This document shows, one piece after another, positions 28,673 through 39,063 of a DNA stretch of 64,000 bases (positions are counted from its first letter, which is position 1; every line of letters starts with the position of its first letter). Under the pieces are notes generated by a model that was not told where the DNA came from, did no database searches, and worked only from the letters and a program-made list of their open reading frames with translations. Origin of the DNA: Tritrichomonas musculus (Eukaryota; Parabasalia; Tritrichomonadida; Tritrichomonadidae); the NCBI GenBank assembly GCA_039105265.1, contig JAPFFF010000065.1:372001-436000 (forward strand), read 5' to 3'. The translations under genes were made by a program, and so were the position numbers.

Positions 28673-30102
28673 TACAAATCAATTGATTTCATTATCAAAT
28701 CAGTTGCAATACGTTTGAACATTTTTTCAATTGATTCCATATTGTCGCAAGATGTCATACACAAAATCATATTATTCTTATTGGCAAAAGAGCTCAAATC
28801 TTCTTTTGTGTTTTTCCACTCAAGATCGCACTTAGTAACTGCCAAGTATTTCAATGAAAGTTCTGAATGTTTATTCACAATTTCGATGTACTGATTTAAA
28901 TTTTTGTATTCTTCGTGGCTGCTCATATCTGTGAAAAAAACAACAGCACTAGCAGTCCTCACATAAGTTGGCAATAATACCTTAAATTTGTCATATCCAG
29001 TAGTATCGCACAGAGTTAGTTTTACTTCGCCAAAATCAGTCTGTATTTGAACTTGATTGAAAGAAGACTCAACGGTTGGATACGTTTCAAGGACTTTAAT
29101 GCCGTTTAAATAAGTCTGAAATAATGCTGTCTTTCCTGAATTCACTTCACCGACCAAAACAACATTGAATTCAAATTTTCCATTTTTTGGTTTCTTAACA
29201 TTTCGATAAAAAGTTTGATTGATGATTTCATTGCCTTCCTGCGAGTGCAGGTAGTTCATGATGACTGAAAAGTTTGCTTCAAATATCAAATAAAATTTTT
29301 CATCCATTAAAGTGTCAATGATTTCATTAAATGAAGGCCTTTCACTAGGATCTTTTGACCAACATTTTGAGATGAACTTTTTCAATTCATTATTTTGAAT
29401 GCATGATTGGTCGGGCCGTTTTCCTTTGATGATATTTTCAATTTGTTTGTAAGATATTTCGTCAACAGCAGGTTCTTTTCCAGTTAGTATTAAATATGCA
29501 ATCATCACATATGAATAAACATCAGCTTTTGAATTATATTGTTTCTTCTCAAAAATTTCAGGAGCCATGTAAATCATTGAATTTATCCTGCAATTATGAA
29601 AGTCACTAGAAAAAGTTGATGTCAAGCCAAGAAGGCTTAGGTGAGGGTAAAAATTATCATCAATAAGTATGTTATCTGGCTTGAGATCATAATATACGAG
29701 TTCTTGTGAATGTATGTAATTCAATGAGATTGCAATTCCGAGTAAAATGATGTATTTTGAGGTGTTGGTTAGTTTGACTGGATTTGTTTGGCTCGTTGAA
29801 TCTTTTAAAATCAGTTGTTGTAGAGGCTTGCCTGGTATATATTCGGTAAATATGGTGGGAAGGTTTTCTTTGAAAAAATTTGTAAAACTAAAAAAATTTA
29901 CTCTAATAATTCCTGGATTCTGGAGCTGCTGTAACTTTTGGATTTCCAATGAAAAAGAAATTTGTTCTTCTTCGTTAGAAAATTTTTTGAATAATGTTTT
30001 TGCTACATATTGAGTCTGAGTATTTGAATTTTTTACCAGAAAAACTTGACCTGACGAGTTAATACTAAATGCTTCAATGATTTGAAAATTATTTGGGTCC
30101 AT
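28672..30102 (-). CDS. Pseudokinase fused to a Ras/Rab-like GTPase
   Basis: The product has 476 residues. Residues 1-270 read as a protein kinase fold: VAKTL (K35), SLNYIHSQ, then YYDLKPDNILID (137-148) in place of HRDLKxxN, MAPEIF (179-184), and the C-lobe KADVYSYV and SERPSFNEI. Where DFG is expected the sequence is LLGL (157-160), so the metal-binding Asp is absent and the catalytic loop keeps only D139. This predicts a pseudokinase. After a linker, residues about 311-470 form a small GTPase: GEVNSGKT (318-325), YPT (341-343), DTTGYDKF (366-373), TKCD (423-426) and a TSC motif. There is no COR domain and no prenylation Cys at the end. A regulatory GTPase steered by a pseudokinase is inferred. 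The gene is bounded by two small transposons. Confidence 0.85.
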   Translation of the reverse strand: MDPNNFQIIEAFSINSSGQVFLVKNSNTQTQYVAKTLFKKFSNEEEQISFSLEIQKLQQLQNPGIIRVNFFSFTNFFKENLPTIFTEYIPGKPLQQLILKDSTSQTNPVKLTNTSKYIILLGIAISLNYIHSQELVYYDLKPDNILIDDNFYPHLSLLGLTSTFSSDFHNCRINSMIYMAPEIFEKKQYNSKADVYSYVMIAYLILTGKEPAVDEISYKQIENIIKGKRPDQSCIQNNELKKFISKCWSKDPSERPSFNEIIDTLMDEKFYLIFEANFSVIMNYLHSQEGNEIINQTFYRNVKKPKNGKFEFNVVLVGEVNSGKTALFQTYLNGIKVLETYPTVESSFNQVQIQTDFGEVKLTLCDTTGYDKFKVLLPTYVRTASAVVFFTDMSSHEEYKNLNQYIEIVNKHSELSLKYLAVTKCDLEWKNTKEDLSSFANKNNMILCMTSCDNMESIEKMFKRIATDLIMKSIDL

Positions 30103-30106
30103 TTAA

Positions 30107-30939
30107 GGTAAAAATGCCATACGTTAAGCAACCGCTTTTATTTTCTGACACTATTTTTTGTGACATGTTAAGTAAAATTTTTTTCTTTTCTATTTTTTGT
30201 TTTCTTTAAAGAATACATTTTTTATTAACAAATCCTTTTAATTCCACTCCCAAAAAGGCCCAATTTGTTTTGATTACATTGAATTTGCTGACTACATGGA
30301 CGTAAATCAATTTAATATTTTATGCTTTCCAATTATATCTCATCAAAAAAAAATTTGTTATATTATTGATGGAGACAAATTGGTAAGGAGTTTTCATCAT
30401 ACATGCGACAGAATTTCTCTTTGTTTACAGTTTTTAACAAATAATATTATTAAAATATTACGAAAACGATAAAAAAATTAATTTTAATGGCAATATCCCA
30501 TTTTTCATAGACATCAAATCAATATTTTATAAGAAGAAACGAATCTTCTTAAATTCATTGTATATTTATTTTTTCTATTACTACTTTTTTTAAAATATAA
30601 TATCAATAATTATCATTGGTAAAATTTTTGTGATAATTATTGATATTATATTTTGAAATTTAATATAAATTACATAATCTTTCTCTTCTTTATAATAATT
30701 CGAATATAAATCTAAAACTCTTTTTTGTTCAAATATTAATTGAAAAAGTTGATAAACTAAATTTATAATTGAAAAATTAAGTTATTAAAATTTTCGTTTC
30801 AAATTGAATATAAAAATATTTTATAAAGTTCAGAAATTCAAATCTGACATATATTGAAATTAAAACTTTTTCTGGGAGGGTGCTTTTCTTAAATTTTTAA
30901 CGTACTCTTTCTCAATTTTTAACGTATGGCATTTTTACC
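30107..30939. mobile_element. 833-bp TTAA-flanked element 4 bp before a start codon
   Basis: Perfect 21-bp inverted ends, beginning GGTAAAAATGCCATACG, are flanked by TTAA at 30103-30106 and 30940-30943. There is no coding capacity. The left TTAA directly precedes the ATG (30102) of the minus-strand pseudokinase-GTPase gene. The native promoter is therefore either more than 830 bp away or replaced by element sequence such as GGCATTTTTACCTTAA. Confidence 0.85.
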
Positions 30940-31380
30940 TTAAGCTAAATAAATATTAAATTTAATTCCTTCCAATTAGCTTTTTGGTTTTGTAATTTAT
31001 TATTTGATTAATAATGAATCATTTCTATTTTTTAGTATTTTTATATTAATTTTATATGTTTTATTAACTATTTTTAGGATAAAACTTATTTTTTCTTTTA
31101 TAAAAAATGAATATATTTATGATTTGAAAATGAATGTATTTTTGAATAGTTTATTCAGATTCTTCAAAGCTGAAATCATTTAAAATTGATTCTTCAAAGA
31201 AAAAATTAATACTTTTATTCAATACCAGGCATTTTAGAATCGATCCTATTGAATACCTTTCATCATATATAGTTACTCTTGAAAGCTCTTTACTAAGATA
31301 GGTATTCACAAAATAAATGTAACCACAAAATTTTCATTAAAATTTTAAACTTTTTGAAATAAATAAGAAAAACTGTTTTC

Positions 31381-31391
31381 TCTCAATTTTG
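31381..31391 (+). promoter_or_regulatory. Initiator-like box before the RCC1-kinase gene
   Basis: TCTCAATTTTG lies about 23 bp before the ATG at 31414 and fits a TCA-type trichomonad initiator. The spacer 30944-31380 holds no gene. Confidence 0.35.
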
Positions 31392-31413
31392 TAAAAACAT
31401 AAAATATAATTGA

Positions 31414-33531
31414 ATGAAGGTTTGTGGATATGACAAATATTCCCAACTTATAGAAAAATCAAACAAACAAGATTCAGATGGAGATCCAATCATCTGCCCT
31501 CCATGCGACTCCCATCTCAACATTTCTTCACTTTCGTCCTTTTCAGCATACTTTGAGCACACGATATGGATCACTAACGAAGGACAAGGTTATGCAGTTG
31601 GTAACAATAGAGATGGGCGAATCCTTGGAACACATAAGAAAGAAGTTATCAAGAAAGCCCAACCACTAGAGCTGAAAGACAAGGAAGGTCGTCCTTGCCA
31701 ACTTATTTCAGCTGTTTGTGGCGATTATTACACTCTGTACCTTTTTTCTAGTTCTAGTTCAAAGAACAACCAGCTTGCATATGTTCATAAAGATCACGAA
31801 AGCGGCACTCCAGTTTTTGTGAGTATAAATGGTCACAATCCTATTCATCTTTTTGGTGGCGGTTTCACAGCAGCAGCAGTCGACACAGAAGGATCAATAT
31901 TTTATATAACGGAAGGAGACATGGAGGCAGGAAGAGAGAATATTGAAAAGTCAGTCCTTCCACAGAGTGAGAAGCCAGTCAGCATCGCCTGCTGCAGGTC
32001 ATTCGTCATTGCATCTGGCTCGAGTGGTCGAGTCTTCTGTGCAAATGTTCCATATTTAAGAGAGGCAGGTGGGAAATTGACATTTGAAATAGTGAAAGAA
32101 CTTGAAGGAAAAGAAATCATCGAAGTGTCAGGCACATATGGTCACTGTCTGGCAGTTTGTAAAGATGGGCGAGTCTTTGTCCGCGGATCAGATTGGCATG
32201 GCTGTCTGGGACTGGGAGGACGATCATCAGAAAGCGAATTCACAGAAATTTCAGGACTGAAACACAAAATCATTTCAGCCTCAGCTGGCGTTTATCATTC
32301 ACTTTTCATCACATCAGAAGGGAAGGTCCTCGCGTGTGGAACTAACGGTTGTGGCGAGCTCCTCACCACTGAACCAGGTTCCGATATTTGCACACCAGCT
32401 GAGACAACGATCAGAGGCGGTGCTTCATTCTGCATTGCAGGATATTATATTTCATTTGTTTTTGTTGGGACAGAACCGCCAGCAAACACGCCAAACAGAC
32501 GAATCAAAGAAAAAGTGGGAAGCAACATTGAGGAAGAAAACGCAAAACTGAAGGAAGAAAATTCAAAGCTCAAAGAAGAAATTGCGAAGCAGAAGGAAGA
32601 GAATGCGAGGCTTCGCGAGCAGGTTTCATCGACATCGCCGCCTGCAGCACCGACAGTTGGTCTGAAGCTTCTTGATGCGAGCACGATTGAGAGTCTTGAT
32701 CGTTGCGAGGAGGTTGGTTCCGGCGGTTTTTGCCGCGTGTACAAAGTCTACAAGAGGGAAGCTTACGCGCTGAAGGAGATGAACGCGAGCGAGCCAGCCC
32801 AGCGAAACTTCGGCCATTTTGTTGGCGAGTGCGAACTGCTGTGCGCGCTGGACCACCCGAACATTGAGAAGACGCATGGCATCTTCATGGGCGACGCTGA
32901 TCGCCGTCCGTGCATGCTGCTGGAGTTTTGCGCGGGAAACCTCGAGACGGCCGTGCAGAAGAAAACTCTGGGGAGCGTTGAATCAGGTTTCTGTCTGTAC
33001 CAGGTTGCGGAGGGCATGAAGTACGTCCACAGCCGAGGAATCATCCACCGCGACCTGAAGCCTTCGAACATCCTCTTTGGAAGCGACGGGATGATCAAGA
33101 TCGGCGACTTCGGCATCGCTCGTCTGATGACGACGGGGGAGCAGTCATCGATGACGCGCGGCGTTGGCACGCAGAAGTTCATGGCGCCAGAAATCCTTGA
33201 CGAAAGCGACACTTACGACGAGAAAGTTGATGTTTACTCTTTTGGCGTTCTGTGCTTCTTCGTGCTGAGCGGCGGCGAGATGCCGAGGATCAAGCTGAGC
33301 GAAATCCTGAGCGGGAAGAAGGCCGCGATTCCGCCTTCATTCAGCGACTTTTCGAAGTCACTGGTCAGCGACTGCTGGAACTTCAACGCGAAAGACCGTC
33401 CGAGCTTCAGTGAGATCGTTTCTCGCATGGAAGAGAACGAGTACAGGATGCTTCCTCTTGAACCGTCGCAAGTGTCAGAAATCAAGAACAAAGCCAAACA
33501 GCACAAGGCAAAGATCCCACCATACAAGTGA
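31414..33531 (+). CDS. RCC1-repeat protein kinase
   Basis: The product has 705 residues. Residues about 1-355 form RCC1/ATS1-type beta-propeller repeats, with segments such as [36 protein letters not shown] and [16 protein letters not shown] charged coiled coil (about 370-405) links to a kinase domain (about 425-690): [11 protein letters not shown] (435-445), ALKEM (K454), HRDLKPSN (545-552), DFG (565-567), [10 protein letters not shown] and KDRPSF. All catalytic residues are present. The propeller-kinase order recalls Nek8/9 in reverse, and similar TKL-like proteins occur in trichomonads. The 3' half of the gene is much richer in G and C than the 5' half, with the change near 32600, at the coiled-coil/kinase border. 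That suggests gene conversion or a separate origin of the kinase half. Confidence 0.9.
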   Translation: MKVCGYDKYSQLIEKSNKQDSDGDPIICPPCDSHLNISSLSSFSAYFEHTIWITNEGQGYAVGNNRDGRILGTHKKEVIKKAQPLELKDKEGRPCQLISAVCGDYYTLYLFSSSSSKNNQLAYVHKDHESGTPVFVSINGHNPIHLFGGGFTAAAVDTEGSIFYITEGDMEAGRENIEKSVLPQSEKPVSIACCRSFVIASGSSGRVFCANVPYLREAGGKLTFEIVKELEGKEIIEVSGTYGHCLAVCKDGRVFVRGSDWHGCLGLGGRSSESEFTEISGLKHKIISASAGVYHSLFITSEGKVLACGTNGCGELLTTEPGSDICTPAETTIRGGASFCIAGYYISFVFVGTEPPANTPNRRIKEKVGSNIEEENAKLKEENSKLKEEIAKQKEENARLREQVSSTSPPAAPTVGLKLLDASTIESLDRCEEVGSGGFCRVYKVYKREAYALKEMNASEPAQRNFGHFVGECELLCALDHPNIEKTHGIFMGDADRRPCMLLEFCAGNLETAVQKKTLGSVESGFCLYQVAEGMKYVHSRGIIHRDLKPSNILFGSDGMIKIGDFGIARLMTTGEQSSMTRGVGTQKFMAPEILDESDTYDEKVDVYSFGVLCFFVLSGGEMPRIKLSEILSGKKAAIPPSFSDFSKSLVSDCWNFNAKDRPSFSEIVSRMEENEYRMLPLEPSQVSEIKNKAKQHKAKIPPYK

Positions 33532-34772
33532 TGCCACTCTTAATTGACTCTTTTTATTCTTTTCATTTACTCTGAAGTGATTTAATAAGTAAACATTATC
33601 TTTTTTATTTTTTATTTCTTTTCTTTTTTAAATATTTACTATAACAGTTTATAAGGCATCATGCAAGTGATGATTCATCATAATGTGAAGAAATTTTGTT
33701 TTTGAAAGATTTTTTGATGATCGAAAAAAAAGTATATTTCATATCACTTTTTTGAAAAATGTAAAAGAACAACTGATTTAATAAATTTTATAATAACGAA
33801 GGAAAAACTTAGTATAACTTTGTTTATAATTGAATATTAACAAAAACAGACATTACGATACGTTTACGTGCTCATCAATGCTTCCGATGATGAAAAATTG
33901 AGAAGAGTGTATCTAATGAAAGATAGAGTGTTTTGATCTGCAAAAGTGTTCAATGAGTTACTTATGCCATGTACTATATATTTAATATAAAAAATGAAAA
34001 CGAACGAAGTCATTCAAATTTTGAGAAGAGCTCTTCTCAAAAATATTGATTTCAACGGACTCATTTTATTTTGATAAGATATATAATATAAAGAATGCTG
34101 ATCAATTTGATCCTTCTTTGACGTCTTGAAACTCATCACAAGACGATAAAAAATAATTTGAATAAAAGAAAAATGACTTTTTGAGAAAAAGAAAAAGTTA
34201 TCAATTTCATTTCATTTTATTATCAAATAGCAAAGAGTGACATATATATTAAAAGACAAATATATAGTGTATATATCCATTAATTATTAGTTTACTGTAT
34301 TAAATTGTGCTTGCTATAGTTTGTGATGCTTTTTAATGGTCATTTATGCTCTCATAGTTTCTGCGGCAGAGAAGGAAAAGTTTTAATGAATGCATCTTAA
34401 GAAGAATAAAGTATAAAAAGAAGAAGAAGTGATCAATGAATTCTAAAAACCAAATACAATATTTTCATCGATGAATTTTGTGTTTTTCATTTCATTTGTT
34501 GAAAATTTTTTTAATTGTATTTTTCATTGTGAAGTTTTCCTCATTGTACAAATATCTGAAACTTATTTATGAGTTGGTCTTTTTAATACATATATAAATG
34601 AACTGAAAGGTCAAAAAGATTGTACTTTTTGTATTATATATATCATCAAATTATTTTTCCTAAAAAAATAAAAATTAGAATGAGCAAGCTTTAATTATTC
34701 AAAAAAATAGAAATAGAAATATAAACTAAAAGTTTAATGGGATAAAATTTTACATAAATTAATCTAAAATGG
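33532..34772. other. AT-rich intergenic DNA
   Basis: No gene is recognised. A small hairpin, CGTCTTG...CAAGACG, lies at 34121-34145. The rest is low-complexity A/T with short TA tracts. Confidence 0.5.
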
Positions 34773-36101
34773 TTATAGGAAAAAATTAGTATAAATCGAA
34801 TTAATTGATCTATTATAATCTTCATCGTTAACGCTTATAACAACTTTGAAATTCATTAAGTTTTTATCAAGTATTTTGAAATTAATGTTTGATGTACAGA
34901 AAGTTTCATTAATTCTGTCAAGAAAGAATCGATCTTTTGATATCCCTTCACCAACTATCGCAATAATAGAAACGTTTTTATTGCATTCAAGAAAATCAGG
35001 TGAAATTTCTCTCTGAATATCTTCAAAAAGACTCTGTAGAACATCATCATTTAATCGACTATTCTCGATAAATAAGTCATATGAATTACGTTCTTTATAT
35101 GTATATTCAATTGGTACATTTTCTTTTTGAAAAATATTGTTAATTACATCATATAAACGATTATCAAAATTATTCTTTTCTATCGAGAAAAAGATATAAT
35201 TTTTTTTACCCGCAACGCCGGTAATAAAGTGGTCATTTTGAAAAGACTCAGAAGTAATCAATGTACCTTCATCGCTTGGTTGAAATGTATTCCTGATAAC
35301 AATGGGTATTTTTTTAATACGGACAGGTAGTATTGAGTCACTATGAAGAACATTTGCACCCATGCAACTAAGTTCATGTAATTCTTTATATGTAACATGT
35401 TTTATTTTAGTAGGTTGATTAACAATTCTTGGGTCACAGGCCAAAAATCCTGATACATCAGTCCAATTTTCATAATATAAACTATCAACAGCGCATGCAA
35501 CAACGGCACCTGATATATCTGATCCACCACGAGTAAATGTATTAATTTTGCCCTCTAATGTTGCACCATAAAAGCCTGGAATAACCGCACGTTTAACACC
35601 ATGTAATGCCTTAAAAATTTCTTTGCATGACTCTGATAGATTAAAAGTATTATCAGAATTGAATACCATTACATTTTCTGCATCTATGAATTTAACTCCA
35701 ATATACTCTGCAAATATACGAGCACTTAAATATTCACCTCGAGATATTGTAAATTGTTCGTCCATTTCGTCTTTTATACGTTTCTCTGTTTCATTAAGAA
35801 CGCTTTCAATATTAAAATCGAGGTCAAGTTCTTTTGCAATGCTTTCAAAACGTGAACGAATTGGGGAAAAGCATTCTTTTACGCTAACGCCTTTCTTCAT
35901 TAATGAATGGCATTGATATAAAAGATCTGTAACTTTAACATCTTTTGAGTTTCTTTTTCCTGGTGCTGAAACAACAATATACTTACGTCGATAATCATCA
36001 TTTATGATCTGTTTAACTTGATTTATAGACTTTCCATCTGCCATCGATGTGCCGCCAAACTTGCAGACGATATTATCTTCCATGATATTGTCTGACAACA
36101 T
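34773..36101 (-). CDS. Aspartokinase (monofunctional, bacterial type)
   Basis: The product has 442 residues. It phosphorylates aspartate at the entry to lysine, threonine and methionine synthesis. Family signatures are present: KFGGTSMADG (14-23), ISRGEYLSARI (119-129), INTFTRGGSDISGA (186-199), WTDVSGFLACDPRIV (213-227) and YKELHELSCMGANVLHSDSI (238-257). Residues about 290-442 look like paired ACT regulatory domains. Size and layout match bacterial single-function enzymes, without a fused homoserine dehydrogenase. ATG36083 (MEDNIVCKFGG) is an alternative start, 6 codons in. Base composition is like neighbouring host genes, so if it was acquired by transfer it has been adapted. Such a gene in an amitochondriate parasite suggests bacterial origin; only a phylogeny can show it. 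Confidence 0.92.
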   Translation of the reverse strand: MLSDNIMEDNIVCKFGGTSMADGKSINQVKQIINDDYRRKYIVVSAPGKRNSKDVKVTDLLYQCHSLMKKGVSVKECFSPIRSRFESIAKELDLDFNIESVLNETEKRIKDEMDEQFTISRGEYLSARIFAEYIGVKFIDAENVMVFNSDNTFNLSESCKEIFKALHGVKRAVIPGFYGATLEGKINTFTRGGSDISGAVVACAVDSLYYENWTDVSGFLACDPRIVNQPTKIKHVTYKELHELSCMGANVLHSDSILPVRIKKIPIVIRNTFQPSDEGTLITSESFQNDHFITGVAGKKNYIFFSIEKNNFDNRLYDVINNIFQKENVPIEYTYKERNSYDLFIENSRLNDDVLQSLFEDIQREISPDFLECNKNVSIIAIVGEGISKDRFFLDRINETFCTSNINFKILDKNLMNFKVVISVNDEDYNRSINSIYTNFFL

Positions 36102-37635
36102 GAAAATTTGCTGATAAATTAAAATTTTTGTGTTAAACGCTTCAACTCAATTTACTAACTTTGATCTCAAAAAATTGAATTAGTGAGTTATACATTGAAT
36201 TTATTTTAATCGTTATACACCAGCCTTATGATATTTAAAAATAATCCTCTCAAAATTAAAAGTAGATAGGTCCAATTGAGTTAAAATTGAATATCCATAA
36301 AATTGAAAATATAATTATAAAATATATTAAAAATATGATTAACTTGTATTAGTTTAAAATTAAAAAAAAAAAAATAAAAATGATTCAAAAAGTTAAAATA
36401 AATAAAATAAAAATCAATTGAACTAAGTAAAATAATTTTCACCAGTATAGTATTTTCTATTATTTTTTGATATTAATGTATATAAGAGAATAAAATGATA
36501 AAAAATTTTTGATAGTTCGATAAATATTTAAATTAATTTAATTTTTAAATAGTATTCAATTTTCAATGCAAATGGTCATTGATGTACCAAATAAAAAACA
36601 ATTGCATCATCTCACATATTTGTATTTTTTTATAATAATCAATATTTTATGTATAAAAATATAATACATTGAATAAAATTCCAAAAAATAATGACTTATT
36701 ACTCTTTGTGAATATGAAAAAGTTAATATATATTTTAACAATAATTTGAAAATTTTGATAATATTTATTTTATTTTTTTAGTACCAAATTAATATTTTAT
36801 TTTATAATATACATATTTGCATATACATTATTAATATTGTAAGATAAAATATTTAAAATAATAATTAAATTCAAAGAAAATATAAAGATATAGATAAAAA
36901 ATTTTTTTTATTTTTTAAAGTGAGATGATGTAATTTTTAAATGGATCAATGACCATTTGCAAAGAAAATTGAATATTATTTAATTAATATTCACAATGAA
37001 AATTATATTTATAAATCATTATTTATATTTTTAGCAATTGAAAGAATATATTATAGTATTTTTCATTATTTGATTTGATAGGTCAATGACCATTTACATT
37101 GAAAATTGAATACATCCAATTTTTATTTTAAAAAATTGAATTAAAGAATCAAATTCAGATAATGTTTCCTAAGAAATATTCATATCCTCATCCAAAAGTT
37201 TGTAAAAAAAGATTGATATTAAAAAATGCAATTTATGAAGCAAAATTCTAAAACAATCATTATTTTCAAAATTAATTTTGTCATATAGTATAAATCAGAT
37301 TTAAAAAAAATAAAAAATGTGAAATATATAAAGAACATTCATATAAATCAATCATAAAAAGTATTAAATCCTGAAGTTATTACTTGTATTTAAGATTTGA
37401 ATCAATAAAAGATAATAATTAATGATTTTTCATGGAAGAAAGGTAAACGATGAAATAATTGGATGCCATTGTTAATTAAAAAATGTATATACCAAAATAA
37501 AAAGAAGATTTAAATAAAAAAAATATTTTTAAAAAAATATTTAAAAGATGAATTTTTATTCATATAATTATATGGATGTCTCCATAATATCATAATATTT
37601 AGTTTTACATTATATATCCTATCAACAGATTTATT
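36102..37635. other. AT-rich intergenic DNA with MITE ends
   Basis: No gene is recognised. It includes the MITE at 36555-36973, and a third copy of its end at 37081-37110. Confidence 0.5.
36555..36973. mobile_element. 419-bp MITE with TA duplication
   Basis: The ends TTCAATTTTCAATGCAAATG and, inverted, TTCAATTTTCTTTGCAAATG differ at two positions. The match continues through GTCATTGAT. TA flanks both sides. A third right-end copy, ending TTGAA-TA, lies at 37081-37110, so a nested or duplicated relative was present. Confidence 0.75.
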
Positions 37636-38175
37636 GGCTAAAAAAAAGATTCATTCAAAAAAGCCCCCACTTTTTCTGGGAATATGTCCAAATAAGTAAA
37701 AATAAAACGGTTTGGCTCAAGAAGATAAAAATTTTTAAGAGTAAAAAAGAGCTATTTCATTTCCAGAACACAACAAGGAACCAAAACTCGAGCGAACGAA
37801 GGGCTGACACCCGGAGGGCTTCCCCCCTTGGGGGGCTAGGGGGGGCCTGGCCCGAAAGGGAGCGACCAATATTTTTGCGGAGCCTCAGCTCCGCAAAAAT
37901 ATTGGACGAATGGGGGCGTAGCCCCCATTATGCGTTGATTCTACAAACCGCAGCGGAGCGAGGATTCTTAATTTTAACAATTTTCTTAATTATCATTCGA
38001 TATTTCTAAAATTTTTACAAATATACTCAGTTTTCTTATTTTTAGCTTTTATTTATCTTTTTTATTATAAATATTTTCTTATTAATTTTTCTTTATTATC
38101 ATTCTCTCCATTTTTTGCGAAATTTCTACTCTCTCAAAAAGTGGGGACTTTTTTGAATGCAATTTTTTTGTAGCC
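37636..38175. mobile_element. 540-bp MITE with 8-bp duplication and GC-rich core
   Basis: The flanks GATTTATT occur directly on both sides (37628-37635 and 38176-38183). The ends GGCTAAAAAAAAGATTCATT and, inverted, GGCTACAAAAAAATTGCATT continue into AAAAAAG(C/T)CCCCACTTTTT, about 35 of 40 matched. The core (37785-37970) is very GC-rich and full of hairpins, in sharp contrast to its surroundings. An 8-bp duplication is typical of hAT-type elements. Confidence 0.85.
37866..37905. repeat. Perfect 18-bp-arm hairpin in the GC-rich core
   Basis: CCAATATTTTTGCGGAGC, the four-base loop CTCA, then the exact inverse. A second hairpin, GGGGGC-GTA-GCCCCC, follows at about 37912-37927. Runs of C and G at 37818-37850 could fold further. 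Confidence 0.9.
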
Positions 38176-38591
38176 GATTTATTTTATATGTGTCAATGTA
38201 GAAACTATTCATTTGATGATTTTAAAAATTGTATATTTGTATATAACCCATATATTTTTAAAACAAATTTAAATATTTAAAAGAATATTCACAAAAATGT
38301 AACAATATAGATAAAGAAGCTTTGAAATAACGTATTTTTATTTTCATATTTTTGCGTATATACCACCAAAAAATAAATATTTTGGAATCATAATGAATAT
38401 TTTAATTTTTTGTATTATGTTGGATTTAAAATATCAATCAAAATAATATTCAATATTTAGATTTCCTCAAATAATTTTGATTTGAAACAAATTAATTTAG
38501 TTTTATATCCAATATAATGCTTTAATAATGAAAATCGATTTATTGTTGGTCTTTCTACCATGATTTTAAACCATATTTTTTTTGGTAAAAC

Positions 38592-39055
38592 TAGACTTGT
38601 TATTCTCCGATTATCGAGATCGATAATTGATTGACTTTTTGATATCATTACATAAATATACACAGATTCTCGAGATCGAGAATTTTTATCTCAGCTTTTG
38701 ATATCAGAATTTTCAATTAAACTTTTTGATAAATATATGATCGTAATTTAATCTCAAATATTTCATAAAAAAGAATGTATTTTTTGATTTTAATCTTAAA
38801 ATAAACATCAATACATTCTATTATTTATTTTTAGATATAATAAAATCACAAATACCAATCATAAAAGAAGATAAATCAGTTTGAGATCTCGAGATCTCGG
38901 TAATTTATATCAAGCTTACAATTATTTTTATATCACATTTCATATCTGATTTCTTGATAATCGATAATCTCGATATCAGATTTGTAAACTGATAATCGAG
39001 TATCAGATGCAAAAAAGTGACGTTTTTGATATCGATTCTCAAAATAACAAGTCTA
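38592..39055. mobile_element. 464-bp MITE with 8-bp duplication GGTAAAAC
   Basis: GGTAAAAC occurs at 38584-38591 and 39056-39063. The ends are perfect inverted TAGACTTGTTATT. The interior repeats ATCGATAATC, TCTCGAGATC and GATATC palindromes. Part of the interior recurs near position 63308. The 8-bp duplication suggests a hAT-like mover. Confidence 0.85.
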
Positions 39056-39063
39056 GGTAAAAC

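Noticed and set aside
32763-33212. 149-codon antisense frame in the RCC1-kinase gene
   Set aside because: Caused by the high G+C of the kinase half; the sense frame has full kinase motifs.
38457-38663. 68-codon minus-strand frame
   Set aside because: It runs across the MITE boundary at 38592. The host-side part looks natural but is too short, and a stop lies just beyond the empty-site junction.
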